NCBI RefSeq assembly: GCF_001611675.1
Contig: NZ_CP014766.1
Span: forward strand, 4,030,001 to 4,094,000
Direction: 5' to 3'
Origin: Pontibacter akesuensis
GTDB taxonomy: Bacteria > Bacteroidota > Bacteroidia > Cytophagales > Hymenobacteraceae
Length of the DNA stretch: 64,000 bases
Both the position numbers and the translations under genes were made by a program. Each line of letters opens with the position of its first letter. Within the stretch, counting starts at the first letter, position 1. Shown piece after piece: positions 43,134 to 52,295 of this stretch. Under the pieces are notes generated by a model, which had not been told where the DNA came from, made no database searches, and saw nothing but the letters and a program-made list of their open reading frames with translations.

Positions 43134-44009
43134 ATGACCCCGCAGCCAGAGCTCTTTTTAGTTAAAGCCTTTACAGACAAATCAGATGGTGGCAATGCCG
43201 CCGGCGTAGTGATTCATGCCGACGCGATGGCGCATGCCCGCAAACAGGAAATAGCTGCCCAGGTTGGCTTGTCTGAAACAGCTTTCGTATCTGCGTCAGA
43301 GGTGGGGGATGTGAAAGTGGAGTTTTTTACTCCGAACCGCCAGATTCCGCATTGCGGCCACGCGACCGTAGCTACGTTCGGCCTTTTGTTGGAGCTCACC
43401 TATGTGAATGAACCGGGAGCGGTCAAAGAGTCTATTGTGGGGCCCCGGCAGATAAGCCTGAAGGAAGGAAAAGTATACCAGGCGCAGCTTTCCCCCAAGT
43501 ATAAAACATTGGCTGAAGCAGGTGTAAGCCCTGGTGATGTGGCTGCCTCGGTAGGCCTGCGGGAAGAGGAGCTGGTGGCTGAGCCGATATTGGTGAGCAC
43601 CGGAGTCTGGTTTCTGCTGCTGCACCTGCATGATGAGGCGGCTCTGCAAAACCTAAAGCCAAACCAGGCACTGATCGAGGCTATATCAGAGAACCTGAAC
43701 CTGGTGGGCTACTATGCTTTTACCACAGCTAGCAATGCAGCTGATGCCTCTGCCCGTATGTTTGCGCCTAGCTACGGCATTCCAGAAGAGTCTGCCACGG
43801 GTATGGCAGCCGGTCCGCTGGCCTGCTACCTCTACGACTACCTGCAGTATGGCGTCAGCCACTATAATATTCACCAGGGCTACCTGATGAAGCCACCGTC
43901 TCCAAGCCAGATAGAGGTGGAACTGCAACTGAATGAACAAGGTGAGATCATTGGCCTCCAGGTGGGGGGATCTGTTGTGGTGGTGCGCCAACTGGAGCTG
44001 GCTGATTAG
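43134..44009 (+). CDS. PhzF family isomerase/epimerase
   Basis: The ATG at 43134 starts MTPQPELFLVKAFTDKSDGGNAAGVVI, the canonical PhzF start (x-x-V-F-x-GNxAxVV). The open frame extends 12 codons upstream to another ATG at 43098, giving an unusual Ser/Thr-rich leader. IAAQVGLSETAFV holds the catalytic Glu. FFTPNRQIPHCGHATVATFGLLLE and PSYGIPEESATGMAAGPLACYLYDY are the two pseudo-symmetric domain motifs. The family catalyses isomerisation or epimerisation of diverse substrates. No phenazine genes are near, so the substrate is unknown. Confidence 0.85.
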   Translation: MTPQPELFLVKAFTDKSDGGNAAGVVIHADAMAHARKQEIAAQVGLSETAFVSASEVGDVKVEFFTPNRQIPHCGHATVATFGLLLELTYVNEPGAVKESIVGPRQISLKEGKVYQAQLSPKYKTLAEAGVSPGDVAASVGLREEELVAEPILVSTGVWFLLLHLHDEAALQNLKPNQALIEAISENLNLVGYYAFTTASNAADASARMFAPSYGIPEESATGMAAGPLACYLYDYLQYGVSHYNIHQGYLMKPPSPSQIEVELQLNEQGEIIGLQVGGSVVVVRQLELAD

Positions 44010-44917
44010 TCGCGGTTAAAGCTGCCTTCCATGTTCTTTTGCAGCCTGTCTGCACTCCAGTAGCCACTGGCTATTATGCGGCGAATGGAATGGAGCGGCT
44101 CTTCCGAATCCTGCGAAGCGGCCAACTGGAAGGAAGCGGTGGTGCCGCGGCGCTTTAACTCCGGTATCGCCTGAGTGTTCCACAAGCCGAACGGGTAGGC
44201 AAAGTACGTGACAGGCTGCCCCAGTATCTCCTCCAGTACCTGCTTGGGTTTTTCTACCTGTGTCAGCCAGTCATCGCCCTCAAATTTCTTCACATTGTGG
44301 TGGTCCCAGGTATGGCTGCCGATGGCGTGCCCGCGTGCTGCAAGGTCGCGCACCTGCTCCCGCGTCATGTAACGCGGCCTGCCAAGCGACACCGTCATTA
44401 CAAAGAACATTCCCTTAAAGCCATACTTCTCCAGTACAGGCGCGGCCACTTCGTACTGGCTCAGGTTGGTGTCGTCGAACGTTAGCATAACGGCTTTGGG
44501 CGGCAGGGGAGCGCCCGTGGTGAGGTAGGCCAGCAACTGGTCGGGTAGAATGCTGTGGTAGCCACTGTCTGCGAGCATTTTAATCTGCTCCTCAAACCGT
44601 TCCACCGGCACAATATAATCCTTCGCCTGCTGGGAATCAGACCCTGTCCAGTCCCTGATCTGGTGATAACATAGAATAGGCACCTCTGGGCGTGCCAGCA
44701 CTTCTGCGGAGCTTACAGACAGATCTATCACTGGCGTGGCAGGAGCACTAATGGCATCGGGAGTCTCGGCAGCGGGGGCTGTATTGGGTTCCGGGGATGC
44801 CGTGGCTGGTGTTTCTGCGGCACTCACCTGCTGCACAGGGGCACTATCGCAGGAAGATAAAAGGATGCTGGCAGCCAGGCAAAGGCTGAGGAATTCGCGG
44901 GTGTAAGGGGTAGTCAT
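44006..44917 (-). CDS. Polysaccharide deacetylase lipoprotein
   Basis: 303 residues. Lipoprotein signal ends LLSSC (Cys23). A Pro/Ala/Glu-rich linker follows (about 24-70). The NodB-type domain has VPILCYHQIRDW, AVMLTFDDTNLSQYEVA (metal Asp), and HAIGSHTWDHHNVKKF (metal histidines), then VTYFAYPFGLW. Motif 1 ends in Thr rather than the usual Gly. It probably deacetylates a cell-wall or surface glycan. Its stop overlaps the PhzF stop by 4 bases in a convergent arrangement. Confidence 0.88.
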   Translation of the reverse strand: MTTPYTREFLSLCLAASILLSSCDSAPVQQVSAAETPATASPEPNTAPAAETPDAISAPATPVIDLSVSSAEVLARPEVPILCYHQIRDWTGSDSQQAKDYIVPVERFEEQIKMLADSGYHSILPDQLLAYLTTGAPLPPKAVMLTFDDTNLSQYEVAAPVLEKYGFKGMFFVMTVSLGRPRYMTREQVRDLAARGHAIGSHTWDHHNVKKFEGDDWLTQVEKPKQVLEEILGQPVTYFAYPFGLWNTQAIPELKRRGTTASFQLAASQDSEEPLHSIRRIIASGYWSADRLQKNMEGSFNRD

Positions 44918-44979
44918 AAGCAGGTAAATGTGCTGTCAATATACACAAAACCCTATGAGCAGCAACACACCTGCTCATT

Positions 44980-45018
44980 AAAAAACAGCAACTCCCGCCG
45001 GTGGAGCGGGAGTTGCTA
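44980..45018 (-). terminator. threonine synthase terminator
   Basis: AGCAACTCCCGC pairs with GCGGGAGTTGCT (44987-44998 with 45006-45017). T6 follows on the minus strand. Confidence 0.8.
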
Positions 45019-45113
45019 AGTTTAGTTGAAAATAAGGTAAGCGTAAGTGAATTTATATGATCGTGCCGTTAAGCGTGGATCCAAATTAAAATTCTTCAAA
45101 GCCAAGCGATCCG

Positions 45114-46325
45114 CTAAGCCTCCTTTTGATAATTGTACTGGCCAGCTACATTGGCCATGTATTTCTGGCCGGAGCCAGTATTCAGCAGCAGGATAGAGTC
45201 CGAGGCAGCTATACTTCCAGACTGGAGCATTTTCCGGGTTGCCATCCAGATGGCGGCTCCCTCCGGTGCCACAAAAAGCCCTTCCTGCTTTCCGAGCTCC
45301 TGCATTCCTGTTATCATTTCCTCTTCCGTAATGCCAATAGCCGTTCCATAAGATTCCTGCAGCACTTGCAGCATCATTTGCTCCCCGATGGGGCGTGGCA
45401 CGGCGAGGCCGTTGGCAATGGTTGGCTTGCCGTGGTAGCGGTGGGCGTTTGGCTGGCGGCTGAAGAAAGTTTCCACAAGGGGTTGGCAATTCGCAGCCTG
45501 CACGGCGATCATGCGCGGCAGCTTAATATCCTCATCAAGCCAGCCCAGTGCCAGCAGCTCTTTAAAAGCTTTCCAGATACCGATGAGGCCGGTGCCGCCC
45601 CCAGCCGGATACAGGATTACATCGGGCAGCGACCATTGCAGTTGCTCGGCTATCTCGTAACCCATGGTCTTCTTGCCTTCCAGCCGGTAGGGTTCCTTCA
45701 GCGTAGATACATCGAGCAAATTCCCAGCTGCATTCAGCTCTTTCGCCTTTGCCGCGCAATCGTTGATAAGCCCGTCTACCAGTACCACTTCAGCACCATA
45801 CCAATAACATTCTTCCTTGAAAGCCTCCGGCGTGTGCCGTGGCATCACCACTACGGCACGCATGCCCGCTTTAGCACAATAGGCAGCCATGGCCACGCCT
45901 GCATTGCCAGCGGTGGGGATGATACAGCCTTCCACCCCGAACTGCTTTGCCATGGAGATGGCCATACTTAAGCCGCGGGCTTTAAAGGAGCCCGTAGGAT
46001 TCTGGCCCTCGTCTTTCAGCAGCAGTTTGTTCAGGTTATACTTATTGGCCAGGTTTTTAAGTGACAGGATAGGTGTAAAGCCCTCGCCAAGACTCACGAT
46101 GTGCTCGTCGTGCTGCACTGGTAAGAACTCCCGATAGCGCCACATGGTGGCCTCCCGCTGCACCAGTTCATGCTTTGATAAGTTTACCGAAAGGTCATAC
46201 GCTGCAGCTAACGGCAGGCTACAGCACACCGACAGCGTCTGCGGCTCAAAAGCTGAATAGGTTCTGCCGCAATTGGAGCAGGAAAGATGCTGGATAAGGC
46301 TGTTGAGGGCTACTGAAGTGTCCAT
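45114..46325 (-). CDS. thrC: Threonine synthase
   Basis: 403 residues, a fold-II PLP enzyme. The N terminus has a zinc-ribbon-like motif (SCSNCGRTYSAF...CC, Cys16, 19, 34, 35). Schiff-base Lys115 lies in NPTGSFKARG. PTAGNAGVAMAAYCAKAGMRAVVVMP and YPAGGGTGLIGIW bind the cofactor. The N-terminal ribbon and size point to the long class found in many bacteria and archaea. It converts O-phosphohomoserine to threonine. No other threonine-pathway gene is adjacent. Confidence 0.85.
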   Translation of the reverse strand: MDTSVALNSLIQHLSCSNCGRTYSAFEPQTLSVCCSLPLAAAYDLSVNLSKHELVQREATMWRYREFLPVQHDEHIVSLGEGFTPILSLKNLANKYNLNKLLLKDEGQNPTGSFKARGLSMAISMAKQFGVEGCIIPTAGNAGVAMAAYCAKAGMRAVVVMPRHTPEAFKEECYWYGAEVVLVDGLINDCAAKAKELNAAGNLLDVSTLKEPYRLEGKKTMGYEIAEQLQWSLPDVILYPAGGGTGLIGIWKAFKELLALGWLDEDIKLPRMIAVQAANCQPLVETFFSRQPNAHRYHGKPTIANGLAVPRPIGEQMMLQVLQESYGTAIGITEEEMITGMQELGKQEGLFVAPEGAAIWMATRKMLQSGSIAASDSILLLNTGSGQKYMANVAGQYNYQKEA

Positions 46326-46393
46326 AGATACTTTAAATCTACGGCAAAGTAGCAGCTATAGTATTACTATACCTAATAGTATTTAGGAATAGG

Positions 46394-47302
46394 CTATTCC
46401 GTTTGGGAATACTGGCGCTTGGTGAACTGAATGAAATTTTTGAACAGGTTATCGTTTTCGGTGCCCTTGCGCTGAATAAAGTAAAAGGTGCGGCGCACAT
46501 CCAGTTGGTCCACCTGCATTTCCAGCAGTTCGCCCGACTCCAGCTCCTTCAGCACAGCGGGACGGGGTAAAAAGGAGAGGCAAGTGTTATCCGCCCGCAC
46601 AAAGTTTTTCAGCGCCTCTGTACCGCCCAGCCTGATCTTCACCGGGATGTCGTGGAGGCGGATGCCCTGTTGCAGCAGCGCCTCCTCCAGCACAGCCAGC
46701 GTGCCTGACCCATACTCGCGCAAGGCCAGCGGTATCTTGTAGAGGTCCTGCAACTGCAGTTTCTGGTGGCGCAGCGGATTTTTGGAGGAGCACACCGGAA
46801 CCACTTCATCCTGAATAAATGGCGTGTAGCTCACGTTGCTTACTTTGTTAATGCCTTCGATGATACCCAGGTCAATCTCCCGGTCAACAAGCGCTTTAAG
46901 AATGTTCTCGGAATTGCGGTTTTTCAGCGTAATCTGCACATTCGGGTTCTGGGCCAGATAGGCTGACAGTACCGGCGGCAGGATGTAGAGCGATATTGTG
47001 GTGCTGGAGCCAAGCACCATGCGCACCTGGGGCAGGAAGTCGGCACTTATGCTTTTGAATTCCTCGTAAAGCGCATGTTGCAGTTCCTTAGCCACCAGTA
47101 GCTTCTGGTATAGCAGCTGGCCAGCCGGTGTTAGGCTCACGCTATTGCCATGGCGCTCAAACAGGCCAATTTTGTAATACTCCTCCAGCGCCTTAACGTG
47201 CTTGCTAATGGCCGACTGACTGATAAACAGTGTCTGGCTGGCCTTGGTGAAACTTAGCAGGCGGGCAACTTCAAAGAAAATTTCGTGGCGTTGGGAAAGC
47301 AT
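46394..47302 (-). CDS. LysR-family transcriptional regulator
   Basis: 302 residues. N-terminal winged helix: VARLLSFTKASQTLFISQSAISKHVKALEEYYKIGLFERHG, the LysR consensus. The C-terminal effector domain follows, with GSSTTISLYILPPVLSAYLAQNPNVQITL and LGIIEGINKVSNV. It lies upstream of thrC on the same strand, 68 bases away. That could mean control of thrC, but no effector can be deduced. Confidence 0.9.
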   Translation of the reverse strand: MLSQRHEIFFEVARLLSFTKASQTLFISQSAISKHVKALEEYYKIGLFERHGNSVSLTPAGQLLYQKLLVAKELQHALYEEFKSISADFLPQVRMVLGSSTTISLYILPPVLSAYLAQNPNVQITLKNRNSENILKALVDREIDLGIIEGINKVSNVSYTPFIQDEVVPVCSSKNPLRHQKLQLQDLYKIPLALREYGSGTLAVLEEALLQQGIRLHDIPVKIRLGGTEALKNFVRADNTCLSFLPRPAVLKELESGELLEMQVDQLDVRRTFYFIQRKGTENDNLFKNFIQFTKRQYSQTE

Positions 47303-47406
47303 GTATGCTGATATGTAAAGCCTGCCGTAGCCTCAGGAGGTAGGGCACTCTTGAGGTTTGTGCAAGTTCAGGTTTAGCGAATCCAGTTGATTCCGTGCTT
47401 AAACCT

Positions 47407-47940
47407 TTACTTTGTTATTTCTGATTTAAGGCTTTGGATAATAAGGTAGTGGTGATCAAAGTGGTCCTGTAAAAAGGTAAGTGTTTGCCCTATGGTCAGG
47501 TAGCCGACCCGGGGGTGCTTGAACAGGCCTTTGCCCATTACGTGCCTGGGCATAGCCGTTAGTTCATCCTCCAGTTGAAACCGCACCGTGTCCCATTCCT
47601 GGCGCAGCTCCGGCAATTGAGAGGTTGCGGGTACGTTGGCAACCTGCACGGGTGCCCTATACTTCTTGCCCGATTTCAAGGCTACCCGCAGCAGCAGCGC
47701 CTTCACTGCCTGCTTCAGCGAGGAGTCCTGTAACTGGTCCTGGTGCTGCAGCTTGTAAAGTATGTTGCCAAGCGTGGCTTTGTCCACAAGCGTGAGGTGG
47801 GCCACGTGCTGGTTAATGCTCCATTTCTCTTCGGCTGGAGCGGCATTCAGTTGCGTCTCGTCCAGGCTTTCCAGTTCGTCGAGCAGGCGGTTGCGGGTTT
47901 GCTCCAGGCGCAGGTACTTATCTTCCAGTTTTGGGTTCAT
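47407..47940 (-). CDS. DinB-like metalloprotein
   Basis: 177 residues, a four-helix bundle. The DinB/YfiT pattern shows EKWSINQHVAHLTLVDKATLGNILYK near the N terminus and IGQTLTFLQDHFDHHYLII at the C terminus. These give a three-histidine metal site (His in NQHVAHL, HFDHH). The family is of mixed or unknown function, some members being thiol transferases. It is transcribed alone. Confidence 0.82.
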   Translation of the reverse strand: MNPKLEDKYLRLEQTRNRLLDELESLDETQLNAAPAEEKWSINQHVAHLTLVDKATLGNILYKLQHQDQLQDSSLKQAVKALLLRVALKSGKKYRAPVQVANVPATSQLPELRQEWDTVRFQLEDELTAMPRHVMGKGLFKHPRVGYLTIGQTLTFLQDHFDHHYLIIQSLKSEITK

Positions 47941-48167
47941 GTGCGGTTAGGGCTATACTTGCCTGATGGTCATCTATTCAAATTGCGAAACAGCAAAATA
48001 CACTTTTTACCTTAACGCACAATAATACCGGGCTGGTATTTAGCAGCAACACGATTTGATTTTCCCATATAGCTGCATAAGAAGGGGGGCGCTTCAGGTA
48101 TTTGACTGATATTTTTTTCGGAACACTTTTGTAGCGAAATTGCAGCATTCTACCCTTTCTTTTCTTT

Positions 48168-48881
48168 ATGAACAACGACCCTATTGGCGTAGCTGCCCTG
48201 GCCTATCTAAGCGGCGAGCATGGTGCAGAAATAACGGTTGAGAGCAATCTTACCGAAGACGACGTGATTCCTGTTGCCTACCTATTCCGAAAAGAAACCC
48301 AGATGCCCGAACTGGAGCTGCTGGCGCTGGAGGAGTGCCGTGGAAAGGTGCTGGACGTGGGGGCGGGCGTGGGATGCCATGCACTCGTGCTGCAGCAGCG
48401 TGGGGTAGACGTGACGGCTATGGACTTCTCTGCAAATGCCGTGGAGGTGATGAAGCGGCAGGGGGTAAGGGAGGTGCTGCACAAAGACGTGTTCGATCTG
48501 CAGGGCCCTAAATACGACACCCTGCTGCTGCTCATGAACGGCATCGGCATAGCCGGCAACCTGCTGGGGCTGGAGCGGCTCCTGGAACATGCTAAATCCT
48601 TGCTGAACCCGGGTGGGCAGATCCTGCTTGAGTCGGCTGATATCTTGTACATGTTTGAGGATGAGGATGGCTCTGTGCTGCTCGACCTGAACGCCGGCTA
48701 CTACGGGGAGATCAAGTATAACATGACGTATAAAGACCAGCAAAGCGGCTGGTTCAACTGGCTTTTCATCGATGCCGCTAACCTGGAGGACTACGCCAAC
48801 CAGTACGGTTTTGAGCTGGAAGTGCTGTATGAAGGAGAAGCGGGTAACTATCTGGCTAAATTAACCTTATCTGACGCGTAG
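48168..48881 (+). CDS. Class I SAM-dependent methyltransferase
   Basis: 237 residues. Motif I is VLDVGAGVGCHALVLQQRGVDVTAMDFS (about residues 62-89), followed by motif II-like LLLLMNGIGIAGNLLGLERLLEHA and a LLNPGGQILLESAD motif. No substrate-specific domain is recognised. It lies 56 bases before the deiodinase-like gene on the same strand, so the two may be cotranscribed. Confidence 0.85.
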   Translation: MNNDPIGVAALAYLSGEHGAEITVESNLTEDDVIPVAYLFRKETQMPELELLALEECRGKVLDVGAGVGCHALVLQQRGVDVTAMDFSANAVEVMKRQGVREVLHKDVFDLQGPKYDTLLLLMNGIGIAGNLLGLERLLEHAKSLLNPGGQILLESADILYMFEDEDGSVLLDLNAGYYGEIKYNMTYKDQQSGWFNWLFIDAANLEDYANQYGFELEVLYEGEAGNYLAKLTLSDA

Positions 48882-48936
48882 GCTCATAATTGTAGCAATA
48901 ATCCTGTAGCGCTTTATCCTTAAAACCACTGAACAC

Positions 48937-49608
48937 ATGGCAGCACCTTCATACCCATTTGTGCCTTATCACCCCACAACCTACGCTGCCGAGGAAACAC
49001 TGAGGCGAGCGCAGGAATATTATGCTTTCATGGATGACCGCCGCACTGTCCGCGATTTCTCGGACGCGCCTGTTACCCGTGAGGTGATCGAGCAGCTTAT
49101 TCTTACCGCCTCCACAGCGCCCTCGGGTGCGCACAAACAACCCTGGACCTTCTGCGCCGTGTCGGATCCTGTGTTGAAGCGGCAGATTCGCGAGGCCGCC
49201 GAAAAGGAAGAGCGGGACAGTTACAGCGGCCGCATGAGCCCGGAGTGGCTGGAGGACCTGGCTCCCCTGGGTACTGATTGGCAGAAGCCTTTCCTGGAAA
49301 CAGCTCCCTGGCTGCTCATCGTCTTCAAAAAAGCATACGACGTGAAGGCCGACGGCACCAAGCGCAACAACTACTACGTGTCTGAATCGGTTGGCATAGC
49401 GAGCGGTTTTCTCATTTCTGCCATTCACCATGCCGGGCTGGTTACGCTCACGCATACCCCCAGCCCCATGAACTTTCTGAGCAAACTGCTGAACCGCCCG
49501 GCAAATGAGCGTCCCTTTCTTTTGTTGCCGGTGGGCTATCCCGCCGCCGAGGTGCAGGTGCCGGACCTGCAGCGCAAACCGCTCGAAGAGGTGGCGGTGT
49601 GGTACTGA
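48937..49608 (+). CDS. Nitroreductase-fold flavoprotein of the iodotyrosine-deiodinase type
   Basis: 223 residues. FMN motifs are MDDRRTVRDFSD (32-43) and STAPSGAHKQPWTF (59-72). The active-site lid has Glu92, Tyr96 and Lys117 (EERDSYSG...DWQKPF), spaced exactly like Glu157, Tyr161 and Lys182 of human iodotyrosine deiodinase. YYVSESVGIASGFL and LTHTPSPMNFL follow, as in that subfamily. Bacteroidota enzymes of this subfamily are known to dehalogenate halotyrosines. The substrate here is inferred. It ends 9 bases inside the extended YihY frame. Confidence 0.85.
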   Translation: MAAPSYPFVPYHPTTYAAEETLRRAQEYYAFMDDRRTVRDFSDAPVTREVIEQLILTASTAPSGAHKQPWTFCAVSDPVLKRQIREAAEKEERDSYSGRMSPEWLEDLAPLGTDWQKPFLETAPWLLIVFKKAYDVKADGTKRNNYYVSESVGIASGFLISAIHHAGLVTLTHTPSPMNFLSKLLNRPANERPFLLLPVGYPAAEVQVPDLQRKPLEEVAVWY

Positions 49609-49703
49609 TTTCCTGCCAAAGGTATCATACTGCACTCAGCGACGTATTTTTAACAGATGTACCAAATGCCTTGCAAAAGGCAATCGTAACACTGTACAAA
49701 CTT

Positions 49704-50618
49704 ATGAACGAAAAAGTTAAGCTAACCTGGAGTCTGGTTAAGCGCACCTTTAAGGAGTTTGCCGATGACAGGCCCCTGGATTATGCCGCCATCATCGGGT
49801 TCTATACTATTTTCTCGATGCCGGCCGTGCTTATTATTACCATCCGGATTGCGGGTATCTTCTTTGGGGAGGAGGCGGTGCGGGGAGAGTTGGCCAGCCA
49901 GATCGGAGGCATTGTGGGGCAGAACAGCGCCAAGCAGATTCAAAGCATTGTGGAGAACGCCAGCCAGTCCTCTGCCACCACGGTAGGTACCATCATTGGC
50001 GTGGCTACGATGATCTTTACGGCAACCACAGTTTTTGTGGCTTTGCAGGATTCACTGAATGCCATGTGGGAGGTTAAGGCCAAGCCCGAGCGGGGCTGGC
50101 TTAAGTTAATTCTGGACCGGGTCATGTCACTGGCAATGGTGATCAGCCTTGGGTTCCTGCTGCTGGTTTCTCTATCGGTGGATGTGGTGATGGGCCTGAT
50201 CAACAACTACATTGAGCAGCAGTTTTCGGGAATTGCCATTTACCTGATCACGGCAGGCAACATTGTCTTCTCCATTTGTATCAGCATTCTCATTTTTGCC
50301 AGTATCTTCAAGGTGCTGCCCGATGCCAAAATTAAGTGGCCCAATGTGTGGGTGGGCGCCACGGTAACGGCTCTCTTGTTTGTGCTCGGTAAATATGTGC
50401 TCAACATCTACTTCCAGCACGACCCACTCGCCGACACTTATGGTGCCGCCGGTTCGCTTGTGCTGATCCTTGTTTGGGTGTATTATGCGTCCATCATCTT
50501 CCTGCTCGGGGCAGAGTTTACACAGGTGTACTCCCGCGTGCACGACCACGGCATTAAACCGGAGGAGCATGCCGTGAAAGTTAAAACAGTGGAAATAGAA
50601 AAAGAGAGTAATACCTAA
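49704..50618 (+). CDS. YihY/BrkB-family inner-membrane protein
   Basis: The ATG at 49704 is chosen (304 residues; MNEKVKLTWSLVKRTFKEFADD), because the frame's first ATG (49599) lies within the preceding gene and adds 35 residues without a family match. Six membrane helices follow the family plan: DYAAIIGFYTIFSMPAVLIITI, ATTVFVALQDSLNAMWEVKAKPERGW, a long hydrophobic middle, DTYGAAGSLVLILVWVYYASIIFLLGAEFTQVY. The last motif (G-A-x-S-x-x-x-x-L-x-W-x-Y-Y-x-x-x-x-x-L-G-A-E) is the YihY hallmark. The function is unknown. Confidence 0.88.
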   Translation: MNEKVKLTWSLVKRTFKEFADDRPLDYAAIIGFYTIFSMPAVLIITIRIAGIFFGEEAVRGELASQIGGIVGQNSAKQIQSIVENASQSSATTVGTIIGVATMIFTATTVFVALQDSLNAMWEVKAKPERGWLKLILDRVMSLAMVISLGFLLLVSLSVDVVMGLINNYIEQQFSGIAIYLITAGNIVFSICISILIFASIFKVLPDAKIKWPNVWVGATVTALLFVLGKYVLNIYFQHDPLADTYGAAGSLVLILVWVYYASIIFLLGAEFTQVYSRVHDHGIKPEEHAVKVKTVEIEKESNT

Positions 50619-50664
50619 AAGGCCAGGCCCGCTGCCCTTAGGAGGAGCGGGCCTGGCCTTTTAG
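50615..50664. terminator. Bidirectional terminator
   Basis: TAAAAGGCCAGGCCCGCT pairs with AGCGGGCCTGGCCTTTTA (50616-50633 with 50646-50663), a perfect 18-bp stem between convergent genes. Confidence 0.9.
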
Positions 50665-50677
50665 TGATATTGTGCTT

Positions 50678-51187
50678 TTAGTCTCTGACAAATTGCAACT
50701 TAGCATTCACGTTTCCGCCTCCTGTTATGATGTTGATGAGGGTGGCATCTACCCCGAATACCTCAGCCAACAGGGCAATATTGTCGGTGCTGATGTTGCT
50801 CGTTACGTCCAGATTAGTGGTGGTCAGCTTGTCGATTTCCATCTCTCCCAGCATGTCCAGTGTAAGCTTGGTTTGATCGGCATTAAGTTGCCAGCCTCCC
50901 CTGAAGCTTTCCTGCTGCCCTTCATTCAGGTAGGTAGCCAGGTACGTATTGTCGTCCATGAACTTTAGCACCAGCGAATTGAAGGTTTGAGCACGGGCTC
51001 CAACGCCGGGAATCAAGGCTATGTTAACGCCATTTATCAAGGCACGGTCGCCCCGCCATTCATCGGCAATCAGTAATTCACGGTTCGTAACTTCTGGTTC
51101 AGGCTCCTCTTTATCCTTGTCGCAGGACACGAGTACATTGAAGGAAAGGAGCAGGGTTAGGTATAAAAGTAGTTTTCTGGTGTGCAT
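50678..51187 (-). CDS. Lipocalin-like lipoprotein
   Basis: 169 residues with a lipoprotein signal ending LVSC (Cys22), then an acidic DKDKEEPEPE tether typical of Bacteroidota surface lipoproteins. The rest is a beta-rich small domain, with LLIADEWRGDRALINGV, LVLKFMDDNTYLATYLNEG and GGWQLNADQTKLTLDML. The 'W...F-x-D-x-T-Y...G-x-W-x-L...L-x-L' order suggests a lipocalin-like barrel. The acidic tether after Cys fits surface export of lipoproteins (inference). Confidence 0.7.
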   Translation of the reverse strand: MHTRKLLLYLTLLLSFNVLVSCDKDKEEPEPEVTNRELLIADEWRGDRALINGVNIALIPGVGARAQTFNSLVLKFMDDNTYLATYLNEGQQESFRGGWQLNADQTKLTLDMLGEMEIDKLTTTNLDVTSNISTDNIALLAEVFGVDATLINIITGGGNVNAKLQFVRD

Positions 51188-51278
51188 AATCTTCTTGTTG
51201 ATATATAAGAAGGTATAGCGCAGAATTTTATAAATAGTTTTGACCTTGGACCAGCAACATCAGGAGGTTCCTGTCCCG

Positions 51279-52295
51279 CTACAGGATGTTAACCTCGGGG
51301 TGCAGCCGAATGCCGAACTTATCTTCCACCGACTGAATAATATCGTAGGCTAGCTGGCGAATATGGGCGCCACTGGCACCACCGTAATTCACAAGTACCA
51401 GCGCCTGGTTTTTATGCACGCCGTAGTTTTGTATCACCTTGCCTTTCCAGCCACACTGCTCGATCAGCCAGCCTGCGGGCACTTTGACGGTTGTTTCCGA
51501 AATAGGATAGGAGGGAATGGCCGGGTACTCCTGCTGTAGTTGGTCGAACTGCTCGGTGCTGATCTCCGGGTTTTTAAAAAAGCTGCCGGCATTGCCGATT
51601 TCTTTCGGGTCGGGAAGTTTGCTTTGGCGGATGTGGCACACAGCGGCGCTCACATCCTGAATGCGCGGTTGCTGTACCTGCATCTCTTGTAGTGTGGTGG
51701 TGATGGCGCCGTAGCTGGTGTTAAGTGAGTGCTCGCGGTGCAGGCGGAAGGTTACATGGGAGACGATATACTGTCCCTTCAGCTCGTTTTTAAACACGCT
51801 CTCGCGGTAGCCAAATTTGCAGGCAGCGCCATCAAACGTACGCACTTCGCCGGTTACCATGTGCACCGCCTCCAACTCATGAAACACATCCTTTAGCTCC
51901 ACGCCGTAGGCCCCGATGTTCTGAAGCGGCGCTGCTCCCACGCTGCCTGGGATGAGCGAGAGGTTCTCCACGCCGCCCAGGTTCTGCTGCAGCGCATACT
52001 GCACAAACTCATGCCATACTTCGCCACCTCCTGCCTTCAAGTAAACCTGCTGCTCCGTTTCGGCTACTGTTTCGATGCCCTTGATGCCGTTCTGCAGTAC
52101 CACTCCGTCGAAATCCTGGGTAAGCAGCAGGTTGCTGCCGCCGCCAAGAACAAGTTTCTCGGCCTGCTTTACCTCTGGCATCTGCAGCAGCTCCTGCAAC
52201 TCCTGCACCGATGCGAAGCGGGCAAAAAGCCTGGCGGTAACCTCCATGCCAAAGGTATTGTGCGACTTAAGCGGGTAGTTTTTTTGCAGTTCCAT
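51279..52295 (-). CDS. murB: UDP-N-acetylenolpyruvoylglucosamine reductase
   Basis: The ATG at 52295 gives MELQKNYPLKSHNTFGMEV, the typical MurB start; the frame has an earlier ATG at 52313. FAD-binding LVLGGGSNLLLT and VSVIPGSVGAAPLQNIGAYGVEL (as LSLIPGSVGAAPLQNIG) follow. The proton-donor Ser lies in NAGSFFKNP and the catalytic Glu in HPEVNIL. It completes UDP-MurNAc synthesis after MurA, whose gene is about 5.5 kb further on. Confidence 0.95.
   Translation of the reverse strand: MELQKNYPLKSHNTFGMEVTARLFARFASVQELQELLQMPEVKQAEKLVLGGGSNLLLTQDFDGVVLQNGIKGIETVAETEQQVYLKAGGGEVWHEFVQYALQQNLGGVENLSLIPGSVGAAPLQNIGAYGVELKDVFHELEAVHMVTGEVRTFDGAACKFGYRESVFKNELKGQYIVSHVTFRLHREHSLNTSYGAITTTLQEMQVQQPRIQDVSAAVCHIRQSKLPDPKEIGNAGSFFKNPEISTEQFDQLQQEYPAIPSYPISETTVKVPAGWLIEQCGWKGKVIQNYGVHKNQALVLVNYGGASGAHIRQLAYDIIQSVEDKFGIRLHPEVNIL

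Noticed and set aside
45126..45971. 281-codon open frame on the plus strand
   Set aside because: Antisense to threonine synthase, which has clear catalytic motifs in the other strand.
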